Source of the DNA: VRUE01 sp035556755
GTDB taxonomy: Bacteria; Actinomycetota; Thermoleophilia; Solirubrobacterales; 70-9
NCBI GenBank assembly: GCA_035556755.1
Contig: DATMEP010000152.1
Span: 1 to 41,633 of the forward strand
DNA: 41,633 bases
Direction: 5' to 3'
Shown in pieces: positions 6,808 through 15,232 of the stretch (position 1 is its first letter; every line of letters begins with the position of its first letter). The notes under the pieces are model-generated. The model was not told the origin of the DNA. It did no database searches and was given only the letters and a program-made list of their open reading frames with translations. Position numbers and translations under genes: made by a program.

Positions 6808-7220
6808 AGCGAGCCGCCGGTGTCGTACGCAGTGCCCGGGGTAGCGCCGAGCGCCAGGAGGCGGATGCCCTCCGGGCCGGGGAGCACCTTGCGCTTGACC
6901 CCCGGACCGACACGGGCGATGTGGTCCTGGTCGATCGGGTACTGCTCGCCGTCGGCTTCGAGCGTGCCGGAGCCCTTCAGGGCCACGTAGACCTCCTCCT
7001 GGCCGAACTGCTCGGGGCGGTTGGCGAACATCTTGCCGCCGATCCCCTCCTTGGAGTGGTCGTGCTCGGGGTATTCGTCGGCGCCGGGAGCCATCTCGAT
7101 GATCGAGATGCCGAAGGCGCTGACGTCGAGTCCGGCCGCGGCTTTGTGGAACCTGATCCCCTCGAAGAACCCTTCGATCGCGTCGATCTCCTCGATCCGC
7201 GTGTGGGTGACGTCGGCCAC
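6804..7220 (-). CDS. Cupin-domain protein
   Basis: 138 residues forming a single small cupin barrel. The first cupin motif region has His ligands in YPEHDHSKEG (about 50-59) and a glutamate in QEEVYVALKGSG; the second motif is degenerate (GPGVKRKVLPG). Members bind a divalent metal or act as sugar/small-ligand binding or isomerase proteins; the specific reaction is not readable. GTG 7220 follows TAGCAT by 6 bases, consistent with a leaderless start. Nine bases separate it from the CrtA-like gene upstream. Confidence 0.8.
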   Translation of the reverse strand: MADVTHTRIEEIDAIEGFFEGIRFHKAAAGLDVSAFGISIIEMAPGADEYPEHDHSKEGIGGKMFANRPEQFGQEEVYVALKGSGTLEADGEQYPIDQDHIARVGPGVKRKVLPGPEGIRLLALGATPGTAYDTGGSL

Positions 7221-7229
7221 GCCTCGATG

Positions 7230-7919
7230 CTACCCGGGGCCGAGCGCGTCAATCTCGATGCCTGGCCAATCGCCCGAGGCGGAGATGACGCCGAAGCGGC
7301 CGAACCACGATTCCGCGAACCACCTTCCATCACGCTCGGCCTGCACCGCGTCCCGGTGGATGCCGGCGTTGTAGGCGAAGTGGGTCGCGTCGGCGGCGCT
7401 GCGCCAGAGCGAGAGCGTGCCGGTGTCGAGGGTCCGGAGGCGATCGGCGAAGCCATCCGCCCAGAGATGCCCCGGCTGGCGCGGGAGCGAGTCGGCGACC
7501 CGGCCGCTGGCGCGTGCGAAGGGCGCGAGCTTCGACAGCCGCGTTCGCGAGTGGGTGATCAACAGGACGGGTCCCGGTCCGGCCTCGCCGCGCGTGCCCT
7601 CGATCGGATCGACGCCCCGCCAGCTGCCGAAGCTCTGGATCGGTTGGAGCGTCAGCTCCAGGTGGCGCGCCGTGCGATCCCAGCGGCGCGCCAAGGCTGA
7701 GGCTCGGAAGCGCTCGGCGGCGTCCGCCGTCGGCCAGACGGCCAGGTATCCGAACGTCCGCAGCTGCCCCACCGGCAGCGGCATGTAGCGCAGGGCCACC
7801 GGTAGGAGGAGCGAGGAGAAGGCGGCACCGTGGAACTCGTCCCGACGGCGCTGCGCCCGCCACAGCTCCAGCTGCGCGACGCCGAGCGGGAAGCGGACGA
7901 GGTCAAGGGTCGCAACCAT
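7230..7919 (-). CDS. Spheroidene monooxygenase (CrtA)-like protein
   Basis: About 229 residues. It has the pattern of the CrtA-like dimeric alpha/beta-barrel family: an N-terminal beta strand followed by a conserved middle helix block (ALRYMPLPVGQLRTFGYLA) and the C-terminal block ending in GRWFAESWFGRFGVI. CrtA proper inserts oxygen into carotenoids in phototrophs; actinobacterial relatives have unknown substrates and no carotenoid genes are visible nearby. ATG 7919 is preferred over GTG 7940 because TAGGTT lies 7 bases upstream (leaderless pattern). Divergent from dinB. Confidence 0.6.
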   Translation of the reverse strand: MVATLDLVRFPLGVAQLELWRAQRRRDEFHGAAFSSLLLPVALRYMPLPVGQLRTFGYLAVWPTADAAERFRASALARRWDRTARHLELTLQPIQSFGSWRGVDPIEGTRGEAGPGPVLLITHSRTRLSKLAPFARASGRVADSLPRQPGHLWADGFADRLRTLDTGTLSLWRSAADATHFAYNAGIHRDAVQAERDGRWFAESWFGRFGVISASGDWPGIEIDALGPG

Positions 7920-7987
7920 CGTCACGAACCTAATCCGCACGCTGGAGCGACTACGTGACCTTCCGCACCGACGCCTACGATCGAGGG

Positions 7988-9076
7988 ATGCCCGATCCCC
8001 GCACTGTCGCCCACCTCGACATGGACGCCTTCTACGCGTCGGTCGAGCTGCGGCGACGGCCGGAGCTGAAGGGGAAGCCAGTCGTCGTCTGCGGGTCCGG
8101 GCCGCGGGCAGTGGTGACGACGGCGAGCTACGAGGCGCGCAGGCTGGCCGGGATCCACTCGGCGATGCCGGCCGCGATCGCGCGGCGCAGGCTGCCCGAC
8201 GCCGTCTACGTCCAGCCCGATTTCACCGCCTACCGCGAGGCCTCTCGGCAGGTGATGGCGATCCTGCGCCGCAACGCGGAGACGGTCGAGGTGGTCGGAC
8301 TCGACGAGGCCTACGTCGACCTCACGGGCCTCTTCTCGCCGAAGTCGACGATGCGCCAAATAGCCAACGAGATCCGCGAGGAGACCGGCCTCGGCTGCTC
8401 GGTCGGGATTTCCGAGAACCGCCTGCTGGCGAAGATCACGAGCGAGCTGGGCAAGCCCGGCGGGCTCGTCGTCCTCTCCCGCGCCGAGGCGCTGGAGCGC
8501 TTCGCGGCTGACTCCCCCGGGCTCGTCCCCGGGATCGGGCCGAAGACCGTCGCCCGGTTGCAGCAGATGGACGTCCGCACCCTGGCCCAGCTGCGCGCCC
8601 ACGACCCTGCCGCTCTGAAGCAGGCGTTCGGCCCCCGCTCGGGAGCCTGGCTCGCCGCCCGTGCCCGCTTCGAGGACGACACGCCGATCGCGGTCGTGCA
8701 CGAGACGAAGTCGCAGTCGGCGGAGACGACGTTCGACCATGACGTCGCCGATCGGGACCAGATGGCGGCCTCGATCCGCTCCCTCGCCGAGGAGCTCTGC
8801 CGGCGGCTGCGCTCGCGAGGGCTCGAAGGCCGCACGATCGGGATCAAGGTGCGGCTCGACGACTGGACCAATGCCACCCGCTCCCACACGGTCGAGCAGC
8901 CGACCAACGACCCCGAGGTCGTCGCGCCGATCGCGCTGGAGCTGCTGCGCACCTACTCCCCACCGCGGCCGGTGCGCCTGCTCGGCGTCCGCGTCGCTTC
9001 CTTCGACCACGGCGAGGACGCCGCCGAAGACGATGAAGACGACGGCGACCAACTGCGACTCGGATTCGCTGCATAG
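7988..9076 (+). CDS. dinB: DNA polymerase IV (Y-family)
   Basis: About 362 residues. Palm catalytic residues sit in LDMDAFYASVE (start) and GLDEAYVDLTG (about 105-115), followed by the thumb helix-hairpin-helix (PGLVPGIGPKTVARL), the little-finger domain and a C-terminal clamp-binding peptide DQLRLGF. It performs error-prone bypass of lesions. Length is close to E. coli DinB (351). ATG 7988 is preferred over GTG 7955: TACGAT ends 6 bases before it, matching the leaderless pattern of its neighbours, and the catalytic motif starts shortly after. No LexA-type box was recognised. Confidence 0.95.
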   Translation: MPDPRTVAHLDMDAFYASVELRRRPELKGKPVVVCGSGPRAVVTTASYEARRLAGIHSAMPAAIARRRLPDAVYVQPDFTAYREASRQVMAILRRNAETVEVVGLDEAYVDLTGLFSPKSTMRQIANEIREETGLGCSVGISENRLLAKITSELGKPGGLVVLSRAEALERFAADSPGLVPGIGPKTVARLQQMDVRTLAQLRAHDPAALKQAFGPRSGAWLAARARFEDDTPIAVVHETKSQSAETTFDHDVADRDQMAASIRSLAEELCRRLRSRGLEGRTIGIKVRLDDWTNATRSHTVEQPTNDPEVVAPIALELLRTYSPPRPVRLLGVRVASFDHGEDAAEDDEDDGDQLRLGFAA

Positions 9077-9097
9077 GCCTGTGCGAAGATTCGCTCC

Positions 9098-10528
9098 GTG
9101 AGCGAACGGCTGACTGGACTCGACACTTCATTCCTCCATATGGAGCGAGCCGGCGCGCACATGCACGTCGCCTCGACGATCCTCTTCGAGGCTTCGCCAC
9201 CCACCCACGCGGAGTTCCGCGACCACATCGAGTCGCGCCTGCACCTGGTGCCGCGCTTCCGCCAGAAGCTCCGCTCCGTCCCCTTCGGCCAGGGACGCCC
9301 GGTCTGGGTCGACGATCCCCATCTCAACCTCGACTACCACGTGCGGCAGACCGCGCTGCCCGCGCCCGGTTCCGAGGAGCAGCTGCGCAACCTGGCGGCG
9401 CGGATCTTCTCCCAGCAGCTCGACCGCAGCAAGCCGCTCTGGGAGCTGTGGCTGGTCGAGGGCCTCGAAGACGACCGCTTCGCGATCGTCGGCAAGAGCC
9501 ACCACGCGCTGGTCGACGGCGTCTCCGGGGTCGACATCACCACGGTCCTCTTCGATCTCGAACAGGAGCCGCAGAACCCGCCGGTGCGCCCGCCGAAGTG
9601 GGCGCCGCGACCGGAGCCGACCGACTTCGACCTGCTCCGCGACGCGCTGTACGAGCGGGCGACCAGCCCGCGCGAGATGGTCCGTGGAGTGCGCGCGGCC
9701 GTGCGTGGACCGCGCCGGGTGCTGCGCGGGGTCGGCGCCACCGGGAAGATGCTCGAGGCCGGGATGTCGGCGCCGCGGACGCCGTTCAACGTCGAGATCG
9801 GCCCCCACCGGCGCCTCGCCTTCATCCGCGCCGACCTCGAGGACCTGAAGCGGGTGAAGAACCAGCACGGCGGCACGGTCAACGACGTCGTCCTCTCGGT
9901 CGTCACTGGCGCCCTCGGCAACTACCTGCGCGCCCGCGGTCACGACACCGAGGGGTTGGAGCTGCGAGCGATGGTCCCGGTCAGCGTCCGCGCCGAAGAA
10001 GAACACGGCGCGCTCGGCAACCGGATCGCGGCGATGATGGCGCCGCTGCCGGTCTGGTGCGAGGACCCGGTGGAGCGGCTGCGGCTGCTGACCGAGACCA
10101 TGGGCGACCTGAAGGGCTCGGGCCAGGCCGTCGGGGCCGAGATCCTCACCAAATTGACCGACTTCGCGCCGACGACGATCGCCTCGCAGGCGGCTCGCCT
10201 GCAGCCCGCCCAGCGATTCTTCAACCTCGTCGTCACCAACGTGCCCGGCCCGCAGTTCCCCCTCTACGTGCTGGGACGGAGGATGGAGGCGATCTTCCCG
10301 ATGGTGCCGCTGGCGCGGCGCCAGGCACTCTGCGTCGGGATCATGTCCTACGACGGCCAGGTCGATTTCGGCCTGGTCGGCGACTACGACGCGATGGCCG
10401 ACCTCGACAGCTTCGGCCTCGATCTCGAAGGCGCGGTCTCCGAAGCGGTCGCGACTGTGTCCCCGGCGGGCGGCAACGGCCGGCGGGCGGCGACGAGAGC
10501 CGGCAACGGCGCGGTCCCCGTCCAGTAG
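9098..10528 (+). CDS. Wax ester synthase / diacylglycerol acyltransferase (WS/DGAT)
   Basis: 476 residues, the normal length for this bacterial family. The catalytic HHxxxDG motif is present as HHALVDG (about 135-141) after the LWELWLVEGL block, and the C-terminal half has the VNDVVLSVVTGAL and VTNVPGP blocks. It esterifies acyl-CoA to fatty alcohols or diacylglycerol for storage lipid. GTG 9098 gives the family's usual N-terminus (RLTGLDTSFLHMER). The stop TAG shares its G with the GTG start of nadE, so the two genes are coupled. A short Gly/Arg-rich tail ends the protein. Confidence 0.93.
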   Translation: MSERLTGLDTSFLHMERAGAHMHVASTILFEASPPTHAEFRDHIESRLHLVPRFRQKLRSVPFGQGRPVWVDDPHLNLDYHVRQTALPAPGSEEQLRNLAARIFSQQLDRSKPLWELWLVEGLEDDRFAIVGKSHHALVDGVSGVDITTVLFDLEQEPQNPPVRPPKWAPRPEPTDFDLLRDALYERATSPREMVRGVRAAVRGPRRVLRGVGATGKMLEAGMSAPRTPFNVEIGPHRRLAFIRADLEDLKRVKNQHGGTVNDVVLSVVTGALGNYLRARGHDTEGLELRAMVPVSVRAEEEHGALGNRIAAMMAPLPVWCEDPVERLRLLTETMGDLKGSGQAVGAEILTKLTDFAPTTIASQAARLQPAQRFFNLVVTNVPGPQFPLYVLGRRMEAIFPMVPLARRQALCVGIMSYDGQVDFGLVGDYDAMADLDSFGLDLEGAVSEAVATVSPAGGNGRRAATRAGNGAVPVQ

Positions 10529-12192
10529 TGCGCATAGCCCTCGCCCAGATCGACCCGACCGTTGGCGACGTCGACGGCAACGCGGCGAAGATCGCCGAGT
10601 GGATCGGCCGCGCGGCGGCCGCCGGCGCCGACCTGGCGATCTTCCCGGAGCTGTGCGTCCCCGGCTATCCGGCGGAGGACCTCTACCTGAAGCGCCACTT
10701 CGTCGAGGCCAACCAGGCCGCGGTCCAGGAGCTGGCGCGGGGCGTCGGCGAGATGGTCGTCCTGGTCGGCTTCGCCGAGCCGGCCGCGGGCGGCGGCGAC
10801 CACCGCCACGCGCATAACTCGTTGGCCGTCCTCTCGGGGGGCGAGGTTCGCGCCGTCTACCGCAAGAACCGGCTTCCCAACTACGCGGTCTTCGACGAGC
10901 AGCGCTATTTCGTCCCAGGCGAGGAGCCGATGGCAGTCGACGTCGCCGGGACCCGGGTCGGGCTGACGGTCTGCGAGGACCTCTGGACCGAGGGCCCGCC
11001 CGCCTCGAGCGAGGCCGAGGCAGGCGCGAAGCTAATCGCCAACCCGTCGGGCTCGCCCTACCACCGCGGCAAGGGTCGCGAGCGCGAGGAGATGTTCGCC
11101 GACCGCGCCCGCGCCTACGGGACCCACCTCGCCTTCTGCAACCTGGTCGGGGGGCAGGACGAGTTGGTCTTCGACGGCCAGAGTTTCGTCGTCGACCCGA
11201 GCGGCCAGGTGATCGCCCGCGCCGCCCAGTTCGAGGAGGAACTGCTTCTCTGCGACGTCCCGGCCACCGCCCCGGGCCCTCTCGCGGAGCCGCTGCCCGA
11301 CCTGGCGGAGGTCTACGGGGCGCTCGTGCTCGGGCTGCGCGACTACGTCCGCAAGAACGGCTTCCGCCATGTCGGACTGGCGCTCTCGGGCGGGATCGAC
11401 TCGGCCCTGGTGGCCCTGCTCGCCGTCGACGCCCTCGGGCCCGAGGGCGTCAGCTGCGTGGTGATGCCCTCCCCCCACTCCAGCGACGCGACGCAGGGCG
11501 ACGCCCGGGCGATAGCCGCCAACCTCGGTGCCGAGGGGATCGAGATCCCGATCTCTGCCGCGATGGACGCCTACGAGGGGGCCCTGGCCGATTCCTTCGC
11601 GGCTGAAGACGGAGACGCGCCCGAGTCGCTCCCCCGCGACCCGACCCGCCCCTCGGACCCCGACCTCGCCGCCGAGAACATCCAGGCGCGGATCAGGGGC
11701 AACCTGATGATGGCGCTCTCCAACAAGCACGGGTGGCTGGTCCTGACGACCGGCAACAAGAGCGAGATGTCGGTCGGCTACGCGACCCTCTACGGCGACA
11801 TGGCGGGGGGCTTCGCGGCGATCAAGGACGTGCCGAAGACCCTCGTCTACGACCTCGTCCGCCACCGCAACGAGACGGCCGGCCGCGAGCTGATCCCGGC
11901 CTCGGTCCTGGACCGGGCACCTTCGGCGGAGCTGCGGCCGGACCAGCTCGACTCCGACTCCCTCCCCCCCTACGACCTGCTCGATCGCGTCCTCGAGGCC
12001 TACGTCGAGCGCGACCAGGGGCGCGAGGAGATGATCGCCAGCGGCCTGCCGGCGGAGGTGGTCGACGAGGTCGTGCGGATGGTCGACCACTCCGAGTACA
12101 AGCGGCGCCAGGCGGCGCCAGGGGTTCGCATCACGCCGAAGGCGTTCGGCAGAGACAGGCGCCTGCCGATCACGAATCGCTTCAGCGGTTAG
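10528..12192 (+). CDS. nadE: Glutamine-dependent NAD+ synthetase
   Basis: 554 residues in two domains. Residues 1 to about 260 are a nitrilase-fold glutaminase with Glu (FPELCVPGY, E41), Lys (YRKNRLPNY) and Cys (LTVCEDLW) as triad. The C-terminal half is the ATP-pyrophosphatase synthetase with the PP-loop LSGGIDSALVALL and LTTGNKSEMSVGYATLYGD. It converts nicotinate adenine dinucleotide to NAD+ using glutamine-derived ammonia. The start is GTG 10528, placed so that the nitrilase domain begins at VRIALAQIDPT; longer upstream readings are only a shadow of the WS/DGAT gene. Confidence 0.96.
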   Translation: MRIALAQIDPTVGDVDGNAAKIAEWIGRAAAAGADLAIFPELCVPGYPAEDLYLKRHFVEANQAAVQELARGVGEMVVLVGFAEPAAGGGDHRHAHNSLAVLSGGEVRAVYRKNRLPNYAVFDEQRYFVPGEEPMAVDVAGTRVGLTVCEDLWTEGPPASSEAEAGAKLIANPSGSPYHRGKGREREEMFADRARAYGTHLAFCNLVGGQDELVFDGQSFVVDPSGQVIARAAQFEEELLLCDVPATAPGPLAEPLPDLAEVYGALVLGLRDYVRKNGFRHVGLALSGGIDSALVALLAVDALGPEGVSCVVMPSPHSSDATQGDARAIAANLGAEGIEIPISAAMDAYEGALADSFAAEDGDAPESLPRDPTRPSDPDLAAENIQARIRGNLMMALSNKHGWLVLTTGNKSEMSVGYATLYGDMAGGFAAIKDVPKTLVYDLVRHRNETAGRELIPASVLDRAPSAELRPDQLDSDSLPPYDLLDRVLEAYVERDQGREEMIASGLPAEVVDEVVRMVDHSEYKRRQAAPGVRITPKAFGRDRRLPITNRFSG

Positions 12193-12596
12193 CTGGACTT
12201 CGGCCGCGGTCTGACCGCGACAGTCATCTGGGCCAGCGCGCAGAGGCGATCCTCGGCGTCTTTCACCTCGGCCTCCCAGATCCAGGTGGTGCGACCGCGG
12301 TGGCGCGCCTTCGCCCTGACTTCGGCATGGCCTTCGGTGACAGGGCGCAGGAAGTTGACCGAGATCGACTGGCCCATCGCGATCATCCCGTCGTCGAGCA
12401 CCGCCAGCGCGGTCGCCCGCGAGCAGACGCTCTCGACCAGGCTCGACATCACGCCCCCGTGCATCAGGCCGACCGGCTGGCGCAGCTCGTCACGCATGGA
12501 AACTCGCACTCGCGCGTGGTCGGGGTCGTCGTCGAGCCACTCGGTGCCGACCAAGGCGTCGAAGGGGGAAAGGAGGCCGCGGGGGTCGTCGTCCAT
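12189..12596 (-). CDS. PaaI-type hotdog-fold thioesterase
   Basis: 135 residues, a typical single hotdog domain. The family core is visible as QPVGLMHGGVMSSLVES (central helix with HGG) and NFLRPVTEGHAEVRAKARHRGRTTW. Members hydrolyse aromatic or acyl CoA esters. The gene is convergent with nadE, and their 3' ends overlap by four bases. TAGGGT lies 10 bases before ATG 12596, back to back with the -10 of the divergent HTH gene. Confidence 0.85.
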   Translation of the reverse strand: MDDDPRGLLSPFDALVGTEWLDDDPDHARVRVSMRDELRQPVGLMHGGVMSSLVESVCSRATALAVLDDGMIAMGQSISVNFLRPVTEGHAEVRAKARHRGRTTWIWEAEVKDAEDRLCALAQMTVAVRPRPKSS

Positions 12597-12645
12597 CGCG
12601 GCGCAGACCCTACCCAGCCCGCCCGTCCCATAGGCTTGTCCATCC

Positions 12646-13521
12646 GTGCCGCTGAGCGACGACCAGAGGGCCCTGCTGCGACTGCTCGCGCAGCGCGAGG
12701 AGGGCTATGACGACATCGCCGCCCTGATGGGGCTGAATGTCGACGAGGTTCGCCGCCGGGTCAGGGAGGCACTGACAGAGTTGGATGGGGAGCAGCTGCC
12801 CGCGGGTCCTGTCGTGGGGCAGGGCTCCTCGTCCTCGCAGGCTGCGGGCGAGGAACCCAGCCCCACGCCACCCGCGGAGGAGGCACCTAAGCCAACGCCC
12901 GTCAGCCGTCCTGCCCAGTCCAAGCCGTCGAGGCGAGTCCCGCCGCAGATGGGTCGGCGGCGTCTTTGGGAGCTGGCGGGGGGTGCGGTTGTCGTCTTGC
13001 TACTGATCCTCTTCGTTACCGGGGCGATTGATATCGGTGGCGGCGATTCGGATTCGGATGGCTCCGGTGATGGTGCGCCCTCGGCCCTGACCGTGGGCGC
13101 CGACAACGAGAACCTCACCCAGGCCACCCTGGAGCCGGTCGACGGAGGGGACGCGAGCGGCCGGGCGCTGTTCGGCAGGCTCGGCAAAGAAGTCGTGCTC
13201 CAGATCGTCGCCGACGGGCTCGAGCCGACCGGCTCCGGCGAGTCCTACACCGTCTGGCTCTACCGCTCGCCCAAACTCGCGCTGCGGGTGGGCGCGGTGA
13301 AGGTCGGCGAGGAGGGCCAGCTCGGCGCCCGCTTCCCGGTCCCGGCCGAACTGCTCGCCTTCGTCTCCAACGGCGCCTTCAAACAGATCTACGTCTCGCG
13401 AACCTCGGACGCCGAGTACAAAGCCGAAGTCGCCGCGGCCAAACAGGAGCGGCGCTTGCCCAGCTACACCGGCGAGACGGTTCTGACCGGCGAAATCACC
13501 GGCCCGATCGTCTCCGGCTGA
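12646..13521 (+). CDS. HTH-membrane protein with extracytoplasmic domain, anti-sigma-like
   Basis: 291 residues. Residues 1-45 look like a sigma-70 region 4-type helix-turn-helix (GYDDIAALMGLNVDEVRRRV). A Pro/Ser/Glu-rich linker follows, residues 51-79 of which are encoded by an 83-bp repeat also found in rpsB. One TM helix spans about 110-130 (GGAVVVLLLILFVTGAI); then comes an acidic Ser/Gly spacer and an external domain of about 150 residues (SALTVGADNENL to TGPIVSG) resembling the extracytoplasmic part of RskA-type anti-sigma factors. A transmembrane regulator that binds DNA or RNA polymerase inside and senses outside is plausible; I cannot name a partner. GTG 12646 follows TAGGCT by 9 bases. 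Confidence 0.6.
   Translation: MPLSDDQRALLRLLAQREEGYDDIAALMGLNVDEVRRRVREALTELDGEQLPAGPVVGQGSSSSQAAGEEPSPTPPAEEAPKPTPVSRPAQSKPSRRVPPQMGRRRLWELAGGAVVVLLLILFVTGAIDIGGGDSDSDGSGDGAPSALTVGADNENLTQATLEPVDGGDASGRALFGRLGKEVVLQIVADGLEPTGSGESYTVWLYRSPKLALRVGAVKVGEEGQLGARFPVPAELLAFVSNGAFKQIYVSRTSDAEYKAEVAAAKQERRLPSYTGETVLTGEITGPIVSG
12798..12880 (+). repeat. 83-bp repeat, copy A, inside the HTH-membrane protein gene
   Basis: This stretch matches 27047-27129 (opposite strand) at 76 of 83 positions with no gap. It starts GCCCGCGGGTCCTGTCG and ends CCACCCGCGGAGG. The ends form an 8-bp terminal inverted repeat (CCGCGGGT/ACCCGCGG). It is translated in the same frame as copy B. All seven differences are nonsynonymous, so conservation is at the DNA level and not at the protein level. 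Confidence 0.85.
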
Positions 13522-13603
13522 ATGGCACTGCGCATGTCGGCGTCCTCGGTCGCTCGTGTGCAGAGCACGCCACGTTCCCTGCGTCCTTGACCTGCTTGGC
13601 CAT

Positions 13604-15232
13604 TCAACCGGAGATGGTCTTTTCTGGATTCATAATTCCCGCGGGGTCCAATTGCTCCTTTACGGCTCGCAGCACGTCGAGTCCGGTTTTCCCCACCTCC
13701 GCCTCCATGTAGGGGGCGTGGTCGCGGCCGATTGCGTGGTGGTGGGTGATCGTGCCGGCCGTCGCGACGATCGCCTCCGAGGCGGCGCGCTTGACCTCTC
13801 GCCACTGCTCGATCTCCTCCCCCTGCCGGGCGCGGGCGATGAAGGTGTAGTAGAGCGAGGCGCCGTCGGCGTAGGCGTGCGAGAGGTGGCAGAGGACGAG
13901 GCCGGGAGTGCCCTGGGCGGCGAGGGAGTCGCGGATCGCCGTCGCGACCGCCTGGCGCAGCTCGCCTAGCCTGCTCCAGGTGTGGGAGGTCTCCAGCGTC
14001 TCGGCCATCGCCCCCATCTCCATCAGGGTGTCGCGCAGGTAGGGGCCCTGGAAGCGGCCGTGCTCCCAGGAGCGGCCGGCGGCCTGGCCGAGGTAGGCGG
14101 CGCCGCCGCGGCGCAGCTCGCGCACCGCGAGGGCGCGGCGCCGGGCGACCGACTCCTCCTCGCCCTCGACGCCGACCACGATCAGGCAGCCGCCCCGCCT
14201 GCGGCGTAGCCCGAGGTAGCCGCCGAGGAGGGTTCCGGCGAGCCCGCGCGGGCCGGAGAGCGCCAGCGACGCGCGCGTCTCCTCCTCGTCGGAGACGCGG
14301 ATCACGTCGGGCAGCCCGGGCCCCTGCGCCAGCGCCCGCACGATCTCCGTCCCTGCCTCGAAGCTCTCGGCGATCCAGGCCTCGTAGCGGCGCACCCGCG
14401 GCGCCGGGCGGACCCGCACCGTGACCTCGGGGATGACGCCGAGGACGCCCTCGGAGCCGACCACCAGCTCGCGCAGCGAGGGACCGGCAGCGGTGTGCGG
14501 GGTATCGAGCGTGCGCAGCTCCCCGGCCGGTGCGAGCAGGCGGATCGCGCTGACGACGTCGTCGAAGCGGCCGTAGCCGCTGGAGGACTGGCCGGCCGAG
14601 CGGGTGGCGGCGAAGCCGCCGATCGTTGCGTACTCGAAGGACTGCGGGAAGTGGCCGAGGGTGACGTCCCGGTTGGAGAGCGCGGCCTCCGCCTCCGGCC
14701 CGCGCAGGCCGGCGCCGAGCCTGGCGGTGAGCGAACGCTCGTCCACCTCGACCCCGCGCAGCCGCGCCAGGTCGAGGCTGACGACACGCCGGTGCTCTCC
14801 GCGCAGCGGCTCGACCCCGCCGACGACGCTGGTCCCCCCGCCGTAGGGGACGACGGCGACGCCCTCGGCGGCGCAGACCTCCAGCACCCGCTGCACGGCA
14901 TCGGCGTCCGCGGGTAGCAGCACCGCGTCGGGCGCCGCGTCGAGCCGCCCTCCGCGGAGCCGCACCAAGTCGACGTAGCCGCAGCCGGTGGCGTGTCGCA
15001 GCCTGTCCTCGGCCGAATCGAAGACGGCCTCGGCGCCGACCGCCTCGACCAGCGCTGCCGGCAGCGGTTCGGGGTCGGGCAGCTCGAAACCGTCCAGCTC
15101 GTTCGCCCGCGGCGCGGGGGTCAGCTCGCCGACCCACTCGCGCAGGGCGGCCAGAGCTTCGGCGTCGAGCTGGGGCTCGATCGCAGGATCCCCCCACCCC
15201 CACCACTTCGAGTCGCGACGCGGCTCGGTCAT
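13604..15232 (-). CDS. FAD-linked oxidase, alkyldihydroxyacetonephosphate synthase-like
   Basis: 542 residues. The N-terminal KWWGWGDP block and the FAD-binding PYGGGTSVVGGVEP (about 130) are typical of the VAO/PCMH-fold AGPS family; SSGYGRFDD and the late THHHAIGRDHAPYM block (about 500) match its catalytic region. AGPS swaps the acyl chain of acyl-DHAP for a fatty alcohol, giving an ether lipid; bacterial homologues are widespread and some act as other FAD oxidases, so ether-lipid synthesis is an inference. ATG 15232 overlaps the SRPBCC stop (ATGA). Last gene of the rsiG operon. Confidence 0.88.
   Translation of the reverse strand: MTEPRRDSKWWGWGDPAIEPQLDAEALAALREWVGELTPAPRANELDGFELPDPEPLPAALVEAVGAEAVFDSAEDRLRHATGCGYVDLVRLRGGRLDAAPDAVLLPADADAVQRVLEVCAAEGVAVVPYGGGTSVVGGVEPLRGEHRRVVSLDLARLRGVEVDERSLTARLGAGLRGPEAEAALSNRDVTLGHFPQSFEYATIGGFAATRSAGQSSSGYGRFDDVVSAIRLLAPAGELRTLDTPHTAAGPSLRELVVGSEGVLGVIPEVTVRVRPAPRVRRYEAWIAESFEAGTEIVRALAQGPGLPDVIRVSDEEETRASLALSGPRGLAGTLLGGYLGLRRRRGGCLIVVGVEGEEESVARRRALAVRELRRGGAAYLGQAAGRSWEHGRFQGPYLRDTLMEMGAMAETLETSHTWSRLGELRQAVATAIRDSLAAQGTPGLVLCHLSHAYADGASLYYTFIARARQGEEIEQWREVKRAASEAIVATAGTITHHHAIGRDHAPYMEAEVGKTGLDVLRAVKEQLDPAGIMNPEKTISG

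Noticed and set aside
9448..12192. 914-residue reading of nadE
   Set aside because: Its first 360 residues are an out-of-frame shadow of the WS/DGAT gene; the nitrilase domain begins at GTG 10528.
13464..15206. 580-residue Arg/Gly-rich frame over the AGPS-like gene
   Set aside because: Shadow of the FAD-oxidase gene; no start or domain support.
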